Under the pieces are notes generated by a model. It searched no databases. It was not told the origin of the DNA and saw only the letters and a program-made list of their open reading frames with translations. From Anaerophaga thermohalophila DSM 12881 (GTDB lineage: Bacteria > Bacteroidota > Bacteroidia > Bacteroidales > Marinilabiliaceae), in assembly GCF_000191885.1 (NCBI RefSeq), contig NZ_AEWI01000018.1:36294-100293 (forward strand): a stretch of 64,000 nt of DNA. Direction: 5' to 3'. The position numbers and the translations under genes were made by a program. This document shows, one piece after another, positions 1-8,897 of the stretch (position 1 is its first letter; each line of letters opens with the position of its first letter).

Positions 1-223
1 ATCGATTGTGCTCACGATTGTAAGGATTCAATCCCGTTCGGATGCGTGCCAGCTCTTCTTCCCAAACTGAAAAAGGATAAAGAACAAGACAGGGTTCAAA
101 TAAATCCTTACGTACAATCATGCGCAGGTCACCCTCCCCCAACACCTTTTTAAAAGCTGAAGGAAAAACGATGCGCCCTTTGGCATCTGTCTTGCACTCG
201 AAATCGCCAATGAATGTGAACAT
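1..223 (-). CDS. mraZ: MraZ, transcriptional regulator of the division and cell wall (dcw) cluster, N-terminal part
   Basis: The reverse strand reads from ATG at 223 off the left edge of the window, giving 74 visible residues. It begins MFTFIGDFECKTDAKGR and carries the DAKGRIVFPSAFKK signature (residues 13-26) of the MraZ/AbrB-like swapped-hairpin fold. MraZ is a DNA-binding protein that usually heads the dcw cluster and represses its own promoter, so mraW/rsmH, ftsL and ftsI are expected further left, outside the window. Four phased operator-like boxes lie just upstream of this gene, which supports autoregulation. The C-terminal half is not visible, so full length cannot be judged. Confidence 0.93.
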   Translation of the reverse strand, partial: MFTFIGDFECKTDAKGRIVFPSAFKKVLGEGDLRMIVRKDLFEPCLVLYPFSVWEEELARIRTGLNPYNREHNR

Positions 224-245
224 TACAGTTTGGGTAATATTTGCG

Positions 246-303
246 TAAAGCTACAATTTTTTTACACCACAATCAACCACTTTACACCACTTTTTTACAC
301 TTT
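246..303 (-). promoter_or_regulatory. mraZ promoter with four MraZ-type operator boxes at 10-bp period
   Basis: On the minus strand four heptamers lie at 303-297 (AAAGTGT), 293-287 (AAAGTGG), 283-277 (AAAGTGG) and 273-267 (ATTGTGG), each separated by 3 bp, so the period is exactly one helical turn. A Bacteroidota-like promoter overlaps them: TTG at 276-274, a 20-bp spacer, then TAGCTTTA at 253-246. The -33 element sits between the third and fourth box, so bound MraZ would be expected to block transcription. AAAGTG[T/G] repeats are the operator type described for mollicute MraZ. Confidence 0.75.
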
Positions 304-312
304 TTTGACGAA

Positions 313-731
313 AAACTCATTATTCTCATCAAAAATTTCAAAACCCAGCATCGTGGTAAACGAAGAAAAAACAACTCCATCTGAGGCTGCAACAATTCTG
401 TCGTGCCGATTCCACGACTTTGATAAATGAGTCTGCCTGAAAGCGCTATTTTTGTCAAACCAGGAACAAAAATCCCGCATTTTTTGTAATATTGTCCTGT
501 TCAAAGAAGGTTAGATCGTCAGATTATCAGATGTAAGATTCCCGTCCTTTCAGGAGCCAGGCAGAATCATCCATACAGCCTTGAAATACTGCATTTTGGC
601 AGACAAATCTTTTATTTCAAACAAACTGTTTTGCAGTCCATTAAAAAGTTTAACGGAGTATTCCTTCTGACAAATTGAATACGCCATAATAACCGGGCTG
701 ATTTTCTGTTACTTTTAAATGTTTTAGAGAA
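313..731. other. Intergenic region between the divergent mraZ and glsA
   Basis: No convincing gene was seen. The stretch holds a weak hairpin near 449-468 and is otherwise A+T rich. It must contain the promoter for the rightward acyltransferase gene, but no clear TAnnTTTG element was found. Confidence 0.4.
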
Positions 732-1583
732 ATGGAAACAAACAGCACACCAAACAACAAGGAAAACAACATTTTAATTGATGTTGAACAGGTGTTTGCC
801 AGTAAAAATCCTGCACTTCTCAAAATCATTCCCAAATTCTTGATCAATTATCTGAAACGGATTGTTCATCAGGATGAGATCAATAAGTTTTTGTTGGAAA
901 AGGGTCACTTAAAGGGTGCAGAATTTGGTCGTTCCATACTGGATGATTTGTTTGGGGCAAAATATACAACCATTGGTCTGGACAAACTTCCATCGGAGGG
1001 ACGATTTATCTTTGCCAGTAACCATCCGCTTGGGGGGCTTGATGGTATTGCTCTGCTGGTGGCAGTAAGTGAAAAATATCCGGAATTAAAATTTCCGGTC
1101 AACGATATTCTTCTGAATCTGAAACCACTTGATAATATTTTTGTACCAGTCAACAAACACGGAGGACACTCGAAAGATGCAGCAAGATTGATAGAAGACG
1201 CTTACAAATCGGATGCTCAGGTACTGATGTTTCCTGCCGGATTGGTCAGTCGTAAACAAAAGGGAGTCATCCGCGATCTGGAATGGAAAAATAACTTTGT
1301 CCGAAAAGCCATCCAGCATCAACGTGACATAATTCCGGTACATATTACAGGCCGTAACACCAATTTCTTTTACCGACTCGCCAATTTAAGAAAATTACTG
1401 GGCATAAAATCAAACATTGAAATGCTGTATTTACCAGATGAAATGTTCAAACAATTCAATGAAAATCTGACCATTCGTTTTGGAGCGCCTGTTTCGTGGA
1501 AGACCATAAAAGAAACCGGGGATTTGGAAACATGGACGCGTAAAATAAAAGATATGAGCTACGAACTGGCAAAAAACCATTAA
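732..1583 (+). CDS. glsA: PlsC-type acyltransferase, probable glycine-lipid O-acyltransferase GlsA
   Basis: A 283-residue lysophospholipid-acyltransferase-like protein. The acyltransferase motif NHPLGGLDG puts the catalytic His at residue 98 and Asp at 104, and FPAG at 167-170 is the second conserved block. No signal peptide is seen, so it probably acts at the inner face of the cytoplasmic membrane. The next gene encodes a GNAT/hemolysin-type N-acyltransferase. This pairing is known in Bacteroides as glsA/glsB, where GlsB makes N-acyl glycine and GlsA adds the second acyl chain to form glycine (or related serine-glycine) lipids. The specific substrate is inferred from the pairing; a generic 1-acylglycerol-phosphate acyltransferase is the alternative. 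Confidence 0.75.
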   Translation: METNSTPNNKENNILIDVEQVFASKNPALLKIIPKFLINYLKRIVHQDEINKFLLEKGHLKGAEFGRSILDDLFGAKYTTIGLDKLPSEGRFIFASNHPLGGLDGIALLVAVSEKYPELKFPVNDILLNLKPLDNIFVPVNKHGGHSKDAARLIEDAYKSDAQVLMFPAGLVSRKQKGVIRDLEWKNNFVRKAIQHQRDIIPVHITGRNTNFFYRLANLRKLLGIKSNIEMLYLPDEMFKQFNENLTIRFGAPVSWKTIKETGDLETWTRKIKDMSYELAKNH

Positions 1584-1758
1584 TTTTGTGAAACTCTTGC
1601 CGCCAGGTTCTAACCTGATTATATAATCCGGCCTTAACTCACGGGCCTGCGGTTAAACAATTGACAGATTTACACCCCGGTTTCAGGGTTTATATATTTT
1701 TTAAAGAAAGTTTGTCTTGTTCATATATTATTTTGCGAATCGCAACAAAAAAAGATAG

Positions 1759-2706
1759 ATGGAAAATAAGCCAATTATTCCACCCGTACCAAGGGAAGAA
1801 CTGGAAGCAGAACTTACGCAGGATCTTTTTGTGCGGTATACCAACAAAGGCGAGAACAAAATTTATGATTTTACCGCCAACGAAGCGCCCGCACTAATGA
1901 GAGAAGTTGGCCGGTTACGGGAAGAATCTTTCCGTACTGCCGGTGGAGGAACGGGAAAAGATTGTGATGTTGATGATTACGACACCGGAAGTGATCCTTA
2001 TCATCAGCTTATTGTTTGGGACCCCGAAGCGCGTGAAATTCTTGGAGGGTACCGCTACATAATGTGTGACACAATTAAACCGGACGCCGAAGGTAAAGTC
2101 CATTTGGCCACTGCCAGGATGTTTCACTTTTCCGAAAAATTCATCCGGGAATATTTGCCGAAAACAATAGAATTGGGGCGTTCGTTTGTTCAACCTCAGT
2201 ATCAGTCGAGCAAAATGGGCTCGAAGAGTATGTATGCGCTCGATAATTTATGGGACGGGTTGGGCTCACTGATCATCAATCATCCCCAAATGGAGTTTTT
2301 CTTCGGTAAAGTAACGATGTACACACAGTCTAATCCTAAAGCAAGAAGCCTCATCAGAGCATTTATGGACAAGTATTTCAACGACCCCGACAAACTCGTT
2401 TATCCATATAATCCGGTAAATAGCTTACTTACCGAAAGTGAAGTGAAGGAGATTTTTTCCGGCGAGTCTTTTGCCGACGACTACAGAATATTAAGTAAAA
2501 CTGTCCGGGAACTTGGAGAGAACATTCCCCCGCTCATCAATGCATATATGAATCTTTCCCCTTCCATGCGAACATTTGGAACTGCTGTAAACGAACGATT
2601 CGGGGGTGTTGAAGAAACGGGAATCATTATCACCATCAAAGATCTTTACCAGGCAAAAATAAACAGGCACGTACAAAGTTACAAGCCAAACGAACCGCAT
2701 GAATAA
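1759..2706 (+). CDS. glsB: Hemolysin/GNAT-type N-acyltransferase, probable GlsB
   Basis: A 315-residue protein of the acyl-ACP-dependent N-acyltransferase family (OlsB/hemolysin-like). Family-like blocks include LREESFRTAGGGTG (53-66), LGGYRYIMCD (95-104) and ELGRSFVQPQYQ (138-149), matching the GNAT core used to load a 3-hydroxy fatty acid onto an amino acid. Paired with the PlsC-like gene upstream, it is best read as the N-acyltransferase of glycine-lipid synthesis. The 175-bp gap to glsA is large for a tight operon, so it may have its own promoter. The serine hydrolase gene follows 20 bp after its stop. The amino acid substrate is inferred, not visible. Confidence 0.75.
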   Translation: MENKPIIPPVPREELEAELTQDLFVRYTNKGENKIYDFTANEAPALMREVGRLREESFRTAGGGTGKDCDVDDYDTGSDPYHQLIVWDPEAREILGGYRYIMCDTIKPDAEGKVHLATARMFHFSEKFIREYLPKTIELGRSFVQPQYQSSKMGSKSMYALDNLWDGLGSLIINHPQMEFFFGKVTMYTQSNPKARSLIRAFMDKYFNDPDKLVYPYNPVNSLLTESEVKEIFSGESFADDYRILSKTVRELGENIPPLINAYMNLSPSMRTFGTAVNERFGGVEETGIIITIKDLYQAKINRHVQSYKPNEPHE

Positions 2707-2726
2707 ATGATAGCCGGGCAGAAACA

Positions 2727-3887
2727 ATGAGAAAAACAGGAAACAGAAAAAACAGAACATTCAGAAGTGTAATTATCGTCATCGTGGCAATTACAGCCAT
2801 CTATACACTCCTTCCTGACTACCTGCAAAAAGGCCTGATTTATTTCACTCCTGATATCGATGACTACAAAATATTCGACAACCGGGAAGTAAAAACAGGA
2901 ACTCCGCTAAGCTGGCCTGTTTCCGAAAGATATAATAACATTGATTTGCCATCAACATTGACCGACTCTCTTGAAAAATACAATACTGTATCTTTCCTTG
3001 TTATTCAAAACGACTCGTTACTTTTTGAAAGATACCGGGACGGCCATAGCGAAACCGCAGTATCAAACTCGTTTTCAATGGCCAAAAGTATCGTTTCTCT
3101 TTTGGTGGGATGTGCCATTGACGATGGTTACATCAAAAGTCTGGATGAAAAAGTAAAACCCCATCTTCCATGGCTCAATGGACCACATAGCGAACAGCTG
3201 ACCATCAGACACTTGCTGACAATGAGCTCCGGATCAAGCTGGGATGAAAGCTACTCTTCCCCCTTCTCGATAACCACACAAGCCTATTACGGGCGCAATC
3301 TAAACAAGACCATCCGTAAGGTAGAGATTATCAATCACCCGGGGATAGTTTTCAAATACAGAAGCGGAGATACACAAATTGTTGAGCGTCTTCTGCATAA
3401 AGTAACAGGGATGAACGTTTCGGAGTATGCATCAAAAAAATTGTGGCAACCGCTCGGAGCTGAAGTTCCGGCATTATGGTCGCTCGATAAAAAAGAAGGC
3501 ATTGAGAAAGCCTATTGCTGCTTCAACAGCACTGCCCGCGATTTTGCCCGTATTGGAAATCTTGTTTTAAATGAAGGCGAATTTCGGGATACAAGGATTG
3601 TTTCGGCTAACTATATCGAAGAAATGATTCAGCCTGTAAGCTACCTGACGGACGAAGATGCGAAAATGGTTGATTATTACGGCCTGTCATGGTGGCTTGT
3701 TGAATATAACAACATGAAAATACCTTATGCAAGAGGTATTTTAGGGCAATATATTTTTGTCATTCCAAAGTATAATGCCGTGGTTGTCAGGCTGGGACAC
3801 AAAAGAAGCAACACTTACCGCCTCCATCATCCAACCGATGTTTATACGTGGCTTAACACGGCTGTTACCATACTTGAAGACAACTAA
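2727..3887 (+). CDS. Membrane-anchored serine hydrolase of the beta-lactamase class C/DD-peptidase family
   Basis: A 386-residue protein with a basic N-terminus and one hydrophobic segment at about residues 12-30, so probably anchored with the catalytic domain in the periplasm. The nucleophile motif SMAK lies at 117-120 (SxxK), and YRSGD at 211-215 takes the place of the YxN motif. Near the C-terminus LGHKRS is in the region where KTG or HxG is usual. The family includes class C beta-lactamases, DD-carboxypeptidases and esterases, and the substrate cannot be told from sequence. It starts 20 bp after glsB and is probably cotranscribed with it. Its last 4 bp overlap the stop of the convergent purF-like gene. 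Confidence 0.82.
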   Translation: MRKTGNRKNRTFRSVIIVIVAITAIYTLLPDYLQKGLIYFTPDIDDYKIFDNREVKTGTPLSWPVSERYNNIDLPSTLTDSLEKYNTVSFLVIQNDSLLFERYRDGHSETAVSNSFSMAKSIVSLLVGCAIDDGYIKSLDEKVKPHLPWLNGPHSEQLTIRHLLTMSSGSSWDESYSSPFSITTQAYYGRNLNKTIRKVEIINHPGIVFKYRSGDTQIVERLLHKVTGMNVSEYASKKLWQPLGAEVPALWSLDKKEGIEKAYCCFNSTARDFARIGNLVLNEGEFRDTRIVSANYIEEMIQPVSYLTDEDAKMVDYYGLSWWLVEYNNMKIPYARGILGQYIFVIPKYNAVVVRLGHKRSNTYRLHHPTDVYTWLNTAVTILEDN

Positions 3888-5788
3888 TAGGCCCGTCCGT
3901 TTATCCCTTCAATGAAATTAATGAAGGAAGTATTCACCACTTTATTACCTCCCGGAGTAGGATAATTCCCGGTGAAATACCAGTCGCCCTGATCATTTGG
4001 ACAAGCTTTATGAAGATTTTCAACAGTCTGATAAACAATCTCCACTTCTGCATCAATATCTTCAGGCTTTAGCATTTCTGCTATTTTCGAAGATATCTGT
4101 TCATCGGTAAAAGGTCTGTAAATTTCCTTAACGTAATTCACTATTTCTTCCTTTGGCAGATATTGCTGTTCCTTACACTGCCTGTAAACCTCATCGATGA
4201 CATGACCACGGCCCGACTCTTTTAAAAGCTCAATAGCAGCTGAAAAAGCGCAAAAATCCTTTAACCTTGCCATATCGATTCCATAACAATCGGGATAACG
4301 AATTTGCGGAGCAGAGGAAATAATAATAATTTTTTTCGGATGCAGCCTGTCTAATATTCTCAGAATACTTCGTTTTAACGTAGTACCTCTCACAATAGAA
4401 TCGTCAATGATGACAAGAGTATCCACCCTGTTTTTAACAATTCCGTAAGTAACATCATAAACGTGCGCCACCAGGTCATCGCGACTGTTGTCGTCTGCAA
4501 TGAATGTGCGCATTTTTACATCTTTAATGGCCACTTTCTCAATACGGGGTTCAGGAGCGAGAATTTCCGTCACCTTTTCTTTGGTCATTTCTTCCTGTTT
4601 CAGAGCAAGAATCCGGGCGGCTTTTACTTTGTCCAGATGTTCGCGTATGCCTTCCATCATCCCGTAAAAGGCTGTTTCGGCAGTATTTGGAATATACGAA
4701 AAGACCGTATTTTCAAGGTCCCAATCTATTTTATCAAGAATAATCGGAGAAAGCAATCGACCCAATTCTTTCCGTTCCTTATAGATGTCACGATCACTTC
4801 CGCGTGAAAAATATATCCTCTCGAAGGAGCATGATTTTCGTGTTTGCGGGACAGCTACCATTTCTTCACTGATGCGACCGTCTTTTTTGATGATCAACGC
4901 ATGACCGGGTTGCAATTCTTTAACATCAACCGACCGAATGTTTAAAGCCGTTTGGATAACGGGCCTCTCAGAAGCAACAACAACCATCTCATCATCGGCA
5001 TAATAGGATGCCGGCCGGATACCCCATGGATCACGGGTTACAAAAGCATCGCCGTGTCCGAGCAATCCGGCTATAACATATCCTCCGTCCCAGCGCCGGC
5101 TCGATCTTTCCAACACTTTTCTGATATCGAGGTCACGTTCTATCAGGGCAGATATTTCTTTATTCGAAAAACCTTCATTTTTGAACTGCCTGAACAACAA
5201 CTGGTTTTCCTCATCAAGAAAGTGCCCCATATTTTCGAGCATCGACTCCGTATCGGTATAGTCTTTGGGATGCTGACCAAGTTCAATGAGCGTCTTAAAT
5301 ATCTCGTCAACATTGGTAAGATTAAAATTTCCGGCGAGCACAAGATTTCTTGAACGCCAGTTGTTTTCGCGCATTACCGGATGCACATAATCAATACTGT
5401 TGTTACCGAAAGTACCGTATCGAAGATGTCCGAGATACAGCTCTCCGGCGAAAGGAAGATTTTCCTTTGCCCACACCGGATCATTTAATAATTCCGGATG
5501 ATGTTCATATACTGCATCGAAATGACTGTGGATAGCAGAAAAGACTTCCTGAATAGGATTACCCTCGTTGGAGCGCTCACGGGAAAGATACTTCTTCCCG
5601 GGGGGCTGGTCAAATTTCAGACTAACAACCCCGGCCCCGTCCTGACCGCGATTGTGTTGTTTCTCCATAAGAAGATACAACTTATTCAAACCGTATCTCC
5701 ATGAACCATATTTCTTCTGGTAATAATTCAGCGGTTTCAAAAGCCGGATCAGCACAATGCCACACTCGTGTTTTACCTGGTCGCTCAT
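3884..5788 (-). CDS. purF: Long amidophosphoribosyltransferase-like protein (PurF family)
   Basis: A 634-residue protein with an N-terminal glutamine amidotransferase class II domain and a phosphoribosyltransferase domain. Cys9 (after HE, before GI) would be the Ntn nucleophile after removal of eight residues. LGHLRYGTFG (119-128) matches the glutamine-binding block, and VIIDDSIVRGTT (459-470) is an intact PRPP-binding loop. PurF makes phosphoribosylamine from PRPP and glutamine, the first step of purine synthesis. Classic PurF is about 470-505 residues; this one is longer at both the interdomain region and the C-terminus. The usual HNGNLTN block reads GNFNLTN (153-159), replacing the oxyanion-hole Gly by Phe. 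It may therefore be a divergent paralog whose glutaminase half is altered. Confidence 0.75.
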   Translation of the reverse strand: MSDQVKHECGIVLIRLLKPLNYYQKKYGSWRYGLNKLYLLMEKQHNRGQDGAGVVSLKFDQPPGKKYLSRERSNEGNPIQEVFSAIHSHFDAVYEHHPELLNDPVWAKENLPFAGELYLGHLRYGTFGNNSIDYVHPVMRENNWRSRNLVLAGNFNLTNVDEIFKTLIELGQHPKDYTDTESMLENMGHFLDEENQLLFRQFKNEGFSNKEISALIERDLDIRKVLERSSRRWDGGYVIAGLLGHGDAFVTRDPWGIRPASYYADDEMVVVASERPVIQTALNIRSVDVKELQPGHALIIKKDGRISEEMVAVPQTRKSCSFERIYFSRGSDRDIYKERKELGRLLSPIILDKIDWDLENTVFSYIPNTAETAFYGMMEGIREHLDKVKAARILALKQEEMTKEKVTEILAPEPRIEKVAIKDVKMRTFIADDNSRDDLVAHVYDVTYGIVKNRVDTLVIIDDSIVRGTTLKRSILRILDRLHPKKIIIISSAPQIRYPDCYGIDMARLKDFCAFSAAIELLKESGRGHVIDEVYRQCKEQQYLPKEEIVNYVKEIYRPFTDEQISSKIAEMLKPEDIDAEVEIVYQTVENLHKACPNDQGDWYFTGNYPTPGGNKVVNTSFINFIEGINGRAY

Positions 5789-5810
5789 ATTTATTTCGGA
5801 AAAGAGGATG

Positions 5811-5841
5811 CAAAGTTATTGCAATTTATCGAAAAGACCAA
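5811..5841 (-). promoter_or_regulatory. purF-like gene promoter
   Basis: On the minus strand TTG (5841-5839), a 20-bp spacer and TAACTTTG (5818-5811) match the Bacteroidota housekeeping promoter TTTG-N19/21-TAnnTTTG, ending 22 bp before the ATG at 5788. Confidence 0.7.
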
Positions 5842-5880
5842 TCCACAAAAAAGCCCGTTGGAGTACAAACGGGCCTACAT

Positions 5881-6357
5881 TCATTTAAAAGCGCTTAAAG
5901 GAATATCATTAGTCCTTACCACATAGCATGAAGGAAATAATTTCCTGAGTTTTTCAAGCAGAGGCAAAGCTTCATGTTTGTGCCTGAAACTCCCCACGCG
6001 AACCCGCCAAAAGGGAGCGCTGTATTCTATAAAAATGTGCTCATCGGGAAACTCTGACAGAACTTTGGCTTTTACCTCAAGAGCCTCCTGGCGTGCTTTG
6101 CTTCCAACTCCGCTGAATAACTGAACCCTGAAACCTTCCACTCCTGCACTCCTCTTATTCATCGCGATATGAATGGCAACAAGGTTTTTCATTCGTTCCG
6201 GCTGTTCGATAGAGATAATACCTTTATCATCCTCTACCTTTTCCAGCCGGTCAAAAATATCATCCGCTTCGGAAGACAAATTTCCGCCGGGTAATTGGGC
6301 TATCCCTGCAAAAATAATCACAATCAAAAAGACAGCTGCTAATGAATAACGCTTCAT
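5881..6357 (-). CDS. Exported SPOR-domain protein
   Basis: A 158-residue protein when started at MKRYSLAAV (ATG at 6357). An in-frame ATG ten codons upstream gives 168 residues but would put extra sequence before a normal signal peptide, so the shorter form is preferred. The N-terminus is a signal peptide or anchor (hydrophobic residues about 5-20). The C-terminal 75 residues, from FRVQLFSGVG to YVV, form a SPOR-like repeat (two beta-alpha-beta halves, with WRVRVGSF in the second). SPOR domains bind septal peptidoglycan stripped of stem peptides, so a role at the division site or in wall remodelling is possible. It follows the stress-protein gene by 33 bp on the same strand. Confidence 0.8.
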   Translation of the reverse strand: MKRYSLAAVFLIVIIFAGIAQLPGGNLSSEADDIFDRLEKVEDDKGIISIEQPERMKNLVAIHIAMNKRSAGVEGFRVQLFSGVGSKARQEALEVKAKVLSEFPDEHIFIEYSAPFWRVRVGSFRHKHEALPLLEKLRKLFPSCYVVRTNDIPLSAFK

Positions 6358-6390
6358 GCTGATTTTCTTTTGACCGTAAAGGTACAATTT

Positions 6391-7230
6391 TTATTCCTTT
6401 ACAGGAACAACCAATACAGGGATATCTGAAATGTTGAGAAGCTCATTTGCGAAAGGCCTGAAGAAGCTCTCAAACGGATGAATAGATTTATTAAGATGAA
6501 TAGCTATCACTGTAGCAGATTTATCGTGCGCAAGTTCGAGGATGTTTTTAGGCTGCCCTCCCCAACGAAAAGGTACAATTTTGACATCCAAATCGGTGTT
6601 GCTTTTTATATATCTTTCCGCCTGTTTTGCATAAATATCGCTTCGGAGAGGAATCAACCACTTTGAATTTTTCTGAAGAACGATAATATCAATGCCCGCT
6701 TTCAGAAGTTTGGCAAACCCCGTAACTACAGGTACAATCTTACGCGTCAGTTTATTATCATCGAACGGCAATAAAATTTTATGTGGTGGTTCCCATTTCA
6801 TCTCTTTCCTGATGGTAAGAACAGGGCAGGGTGCATGCGAAACCAAACGATAGGCATTACTTCCAAGCCATCTGTCTTCAACCCCCGAAACACCATGAGT
6901 TCCGACTACAATTAATGAAGCATCGTCGTATCTGGCCTGATTGTTAATTTCCCGAACAACATTCCCCTCTCGAATTTTATAGTCGAACTCGCCATTGAAA
7001 ACCCTGTAATCCCCTGCAAATTTCTCAATCAGATACTCAAGCCACTGTTCTGCCTGCCCTATTAACCGGGATTCGGGATTGTCTCCTAAAAATTCGGGCG
7101 CGTACTTCTGACCGGTCTGAACATGAATAATCCTTAAAGCTGAATGAAACTGATTGGAAAGTTCTACAGCCACCTGGAGGGCGAACACTGAGTTCTCGGA
7201 AAAATCAATGGGTACAAGTATCCTTTTCAT
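6391..7230 (-). CDS. Tandem-domain universal stress protein (UspA family)
   Basis: A 279-residue protein with two Usp domains, about 1-142 and 150-279. The first keeps the ATP-binding signature G-x2-G-x9-G-S (Gly110, Gly113, Gly123, Ser124), so it is probably a nucleotide-binding type. The second domain begins KILLPFDDN, but the glycine-rich loop is degenerate. Such proteins help cells survive starvation and oxidative or metal stress in ways that vary by species. The start codon directly abuts a copy of dispersed repeat B, so the 5' untranslated region is made of repeat sequence. The SPOR gene lies 33 bp downstream. Confidence 0.88.
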   Translation of the reverse strand: MKRILVPIDFSENSVFALQVAVELSNQFHSALRIIHVQTGQKYAPEFLGDNPESRLIGQAEQWLEYLIEKFAGDYRVFNGEFDYKIREGNVVREINNQARYDDASLIVVGTHGVSGVEDRWLGSNAYRLVSHAPCPVLTIRKEMKWEPPHKILLPFDDNKLTRKIVPVVTGFAKLLKAGIDIIVLQKNSKWLIPLRSDIYAKQAERYIKSNTDLDVKIVPFRWGGQPKNILELAHDKSATVIAIHLNKSIHPFESFFRPFANELLNISDIPVLVVPVKE

Positions 7231-7323
7231 CCGTATAAAATTTATTTATTAAGGTCGGATGGAACTCGCATGCAAGAACTTATGCATGTTCTTTTGTGAC
7301 AATCTTTGTCATGCTCGTTTCAT
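7228..7323 (+). repeat. Repeat family B, short form
   Basis: This 96-bp copy runs from the usp start codon (as its complement) to ATGCTCGTTTCAT. It matches the copies at 27361-27543, 33084-33179 and 57494-57674, sharing GTATAAAATTTAT, GGAAC[TC]CGCATGCAAG and TTGTCATGCTCGTTTCAT. Confidence 0.8.
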
Positions 7324-7462
7324 CCAGTTATTGGTGCTTATTCTAAATACTACGTGTAGCCCCGAAAAATCCATATAACCAACCATGAAGAATCCGGTCC
7401 ACTCAAAAGTCGTAATTCAAAATTAAAAAGTGAAAACTGCCCGCTGCTAAAACATTATTAAA

Positions 7463-7533
7463 TTAGTGTCTGCCCATAAATTGCCCGCTGCAAGGCTTGT
7501 GAAGCAGCAAATGGCACTTTATGGACAGACTAA
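7463..7533. repeat. Repeat family C, short internally deleted copy
   Basis: A 71-bp segment bounded by TTAGTGTCTGCCCATAAA and CTTTATGGACAGACTAA, which are inverted relative to each other. The same ends recur at 31267-31389, 50652-50942 and 61196-61361. It lies between the yebC and usp genes, and nothing else was seen in 7324-7591. Confidence 0.7.
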
Positions 7534-7591
7534 TTACAACGGCCTTATATACGAAAATACTATAAAGTAGTTGCATGAGACCCGAAATTTC

Positions 7592-8344
7592 TCACTCCGA
7601 TTCAAGTGCTTTCGCGAGCTCATCGGTCATTTCAAGATTGTGATAAACATTCTGAACATCTTCATTATCTTCGAACTCATCTATCATGCGAAGAAACTTT
7701 TTAGCCGTCTCCAGGTCTAATTCCTTATAGCTGTTAGGGATTCTCTGAAGACTTGCATTTTCAACCTCAACGCCCAGTTCGTCCAGTTTCTTCTGAACAG
7801 CTCCAAAATCCTCCATTTCAGTTGTTACTACAATCAACTCCTCATCCATTTCTATCTCCTGAGCCCCTGCATCGATAAGTTCCAGTTCCAGTTCCTCAAG
7901 GTCCATGTCGTCCTTTTTTACAACCTGAAAAACCCCTTTGCGGTCAAAAAGGAAACTCAATGATCCATTTGTTCCAAGGCTTCCTCCCCTCTTGTTAAAG
8001 ATGGAACGAACCGCACCCACCGTCCGGTTATTATTATCGGTCATGCACTCCAAAAAAACAGCGACGCCTCCCGGGCCGTAACCTTCGAAAGTGATTTCCT
8101 GAAGACTTTCACTACCCACTTCAGAAGCTTTAGCAATCGCCCTGTTAATGTTGTCTTTAGGCATGTTGACCGATCGAGCATTTTGAACGGCCAACCGGAG
8201 CCGGGGATTGGTTTCCGGATCAGGGCCACCTTCTTTTACTGCAATCTGAATTTCCTTGGTTATCCGGGTAAACATCTTCGCTCTTTTTGCATCCTGGGCC
8301 CCTTTGCGATGTTTTATATTTGCCCATTTACTGTGTCCAGACAT
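7592..8344 (-). CDS. YebC/PmpR family transcriptional or translational regulator
   Basis: A 250-residue cytoplasmic protein beginning with the family hallmark MSGHSKWANIKHRKG, followed by DAKRAKMFTRI. The middle has the conserved EGYGPGGVAVFLECMTDNNNR-type block, split here as EGYGPGGVA (about 105-113) and DNNRTVGAVR. YebC proteins were first described as DNA-binding regulators (PmpR), and later work on some members links them to translation of proline-rich stretches (mitochondrial homolog TACO1). Its length matches the family. No partner gene lies beside it. The downstream side runs into repeats B and C. Confidence 0.95.
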   Translation of the reverse strand: MSGHSKWANIKHRKGAQDAKRAKMFTRITKEIQIAVKEGGPDPETNPRLRLAVQNARSVNMPKDNINRAIAKASEVGSESLQEITFEGYGPGGVAVFLECMTDNNNRTVGAVRSIFNKRGGSLGTNGSLSFLFDRKGVFQVVKKDDMDLEELELELIDAGAQEIEMDEELIVVTTEMEDFGAVQKKLDELGVEVENASLQRIPNSYKELDLETAKKFLRMIDEFEDNEDVQNVYHNLEMTDELAKALESE

Positions 8345-8425
8345 ATAGTAATTTATTTTTATTGATTAATAATTGAGCCCGTGCTAAAAGCATATTTGTT
8401 ATAGGAATTTTTTAAATCTAATATA

Positions 8426-8566
8426 CAGTGCAGTATAAAAAGCCTTCAAACTGCTGATTTTTACCATTTTTACCCCTGACCCCTAAAGGGAACTGCTAAA
8501 AATCAGCAGTTTGAAAAAGTCCCCTTTAGGGGATTTAGGGGTCAAAAGGCTTTTTAAACTGCACTG
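8426..8566. mobile_element. MITE-like repeat A, interior type 2
   Basis: A 141-bp element with inverted ends CAGTGCAGTATAAAAAGCC and GGCTTTTTAAACTGCACTG. The interior holds inverted CCCCTAAAGGGG-type segments and two copies of CTGCTGATTTTT, so the RNA would fold into a long hairpin. A nearly identical copy lies in reverse orientation at 21649-21790. No open reading frame is present. Confidence 0.8.
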
Positions 8567-8578
8567 ATTATTAAAAAC

Positions 8579-8650
8579 GAGTTAACGCCGGCACAAAAAT
8601 TTCCTCTGCCCCGACCTTGACAAAAATAACTCTTTTATGAACAGACTCAT
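8579..8650. repeat. Degenerate right half of MITE-like repeat A, interior type 1
   Basis: GTTAACGCCGGCACAAAAAT and CTTGACAAAAATAACTCTTT resemble the right half of the element at 41378-41517, with many changes. The rest of 8650-8840 is A+T rich and holds no gene that I can see. Confidence 0.45.
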
Positions 8651-8847
8651 TGATTGATGATTTTCAGATTTTTTTCTTTATTCTGTCAAAATATTAATAA
8701 AAACCCTTGTAAACCTATTATTTCAGGCTGTTTTTCACAAACCAGATAAAATGGAATGCAAAGATACGAAAAACGAAAAACTCACACAAACAACTGATAT
8801 TATTCATCTTACGTCTTAAAAGCGTAATTCATCTATTCTACAATTAC

Positions 8848-8878
8848 TTGGGGAAACCATGCATAAACATTAAATTTG
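8848..8878 (+). promoter_or_regulatory. miaB promoter
   Basis: TTG at 8848-8850, an exact 20-bp spacer and TAAATTTG at 8871-8878 match the Bacteroidota promoter pattern. The ATG follows 19 bp later, giving a short leader. Confidence 0.7.
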
Positions 8879-8897
8879 CATCCTAATAAATTTTGCA

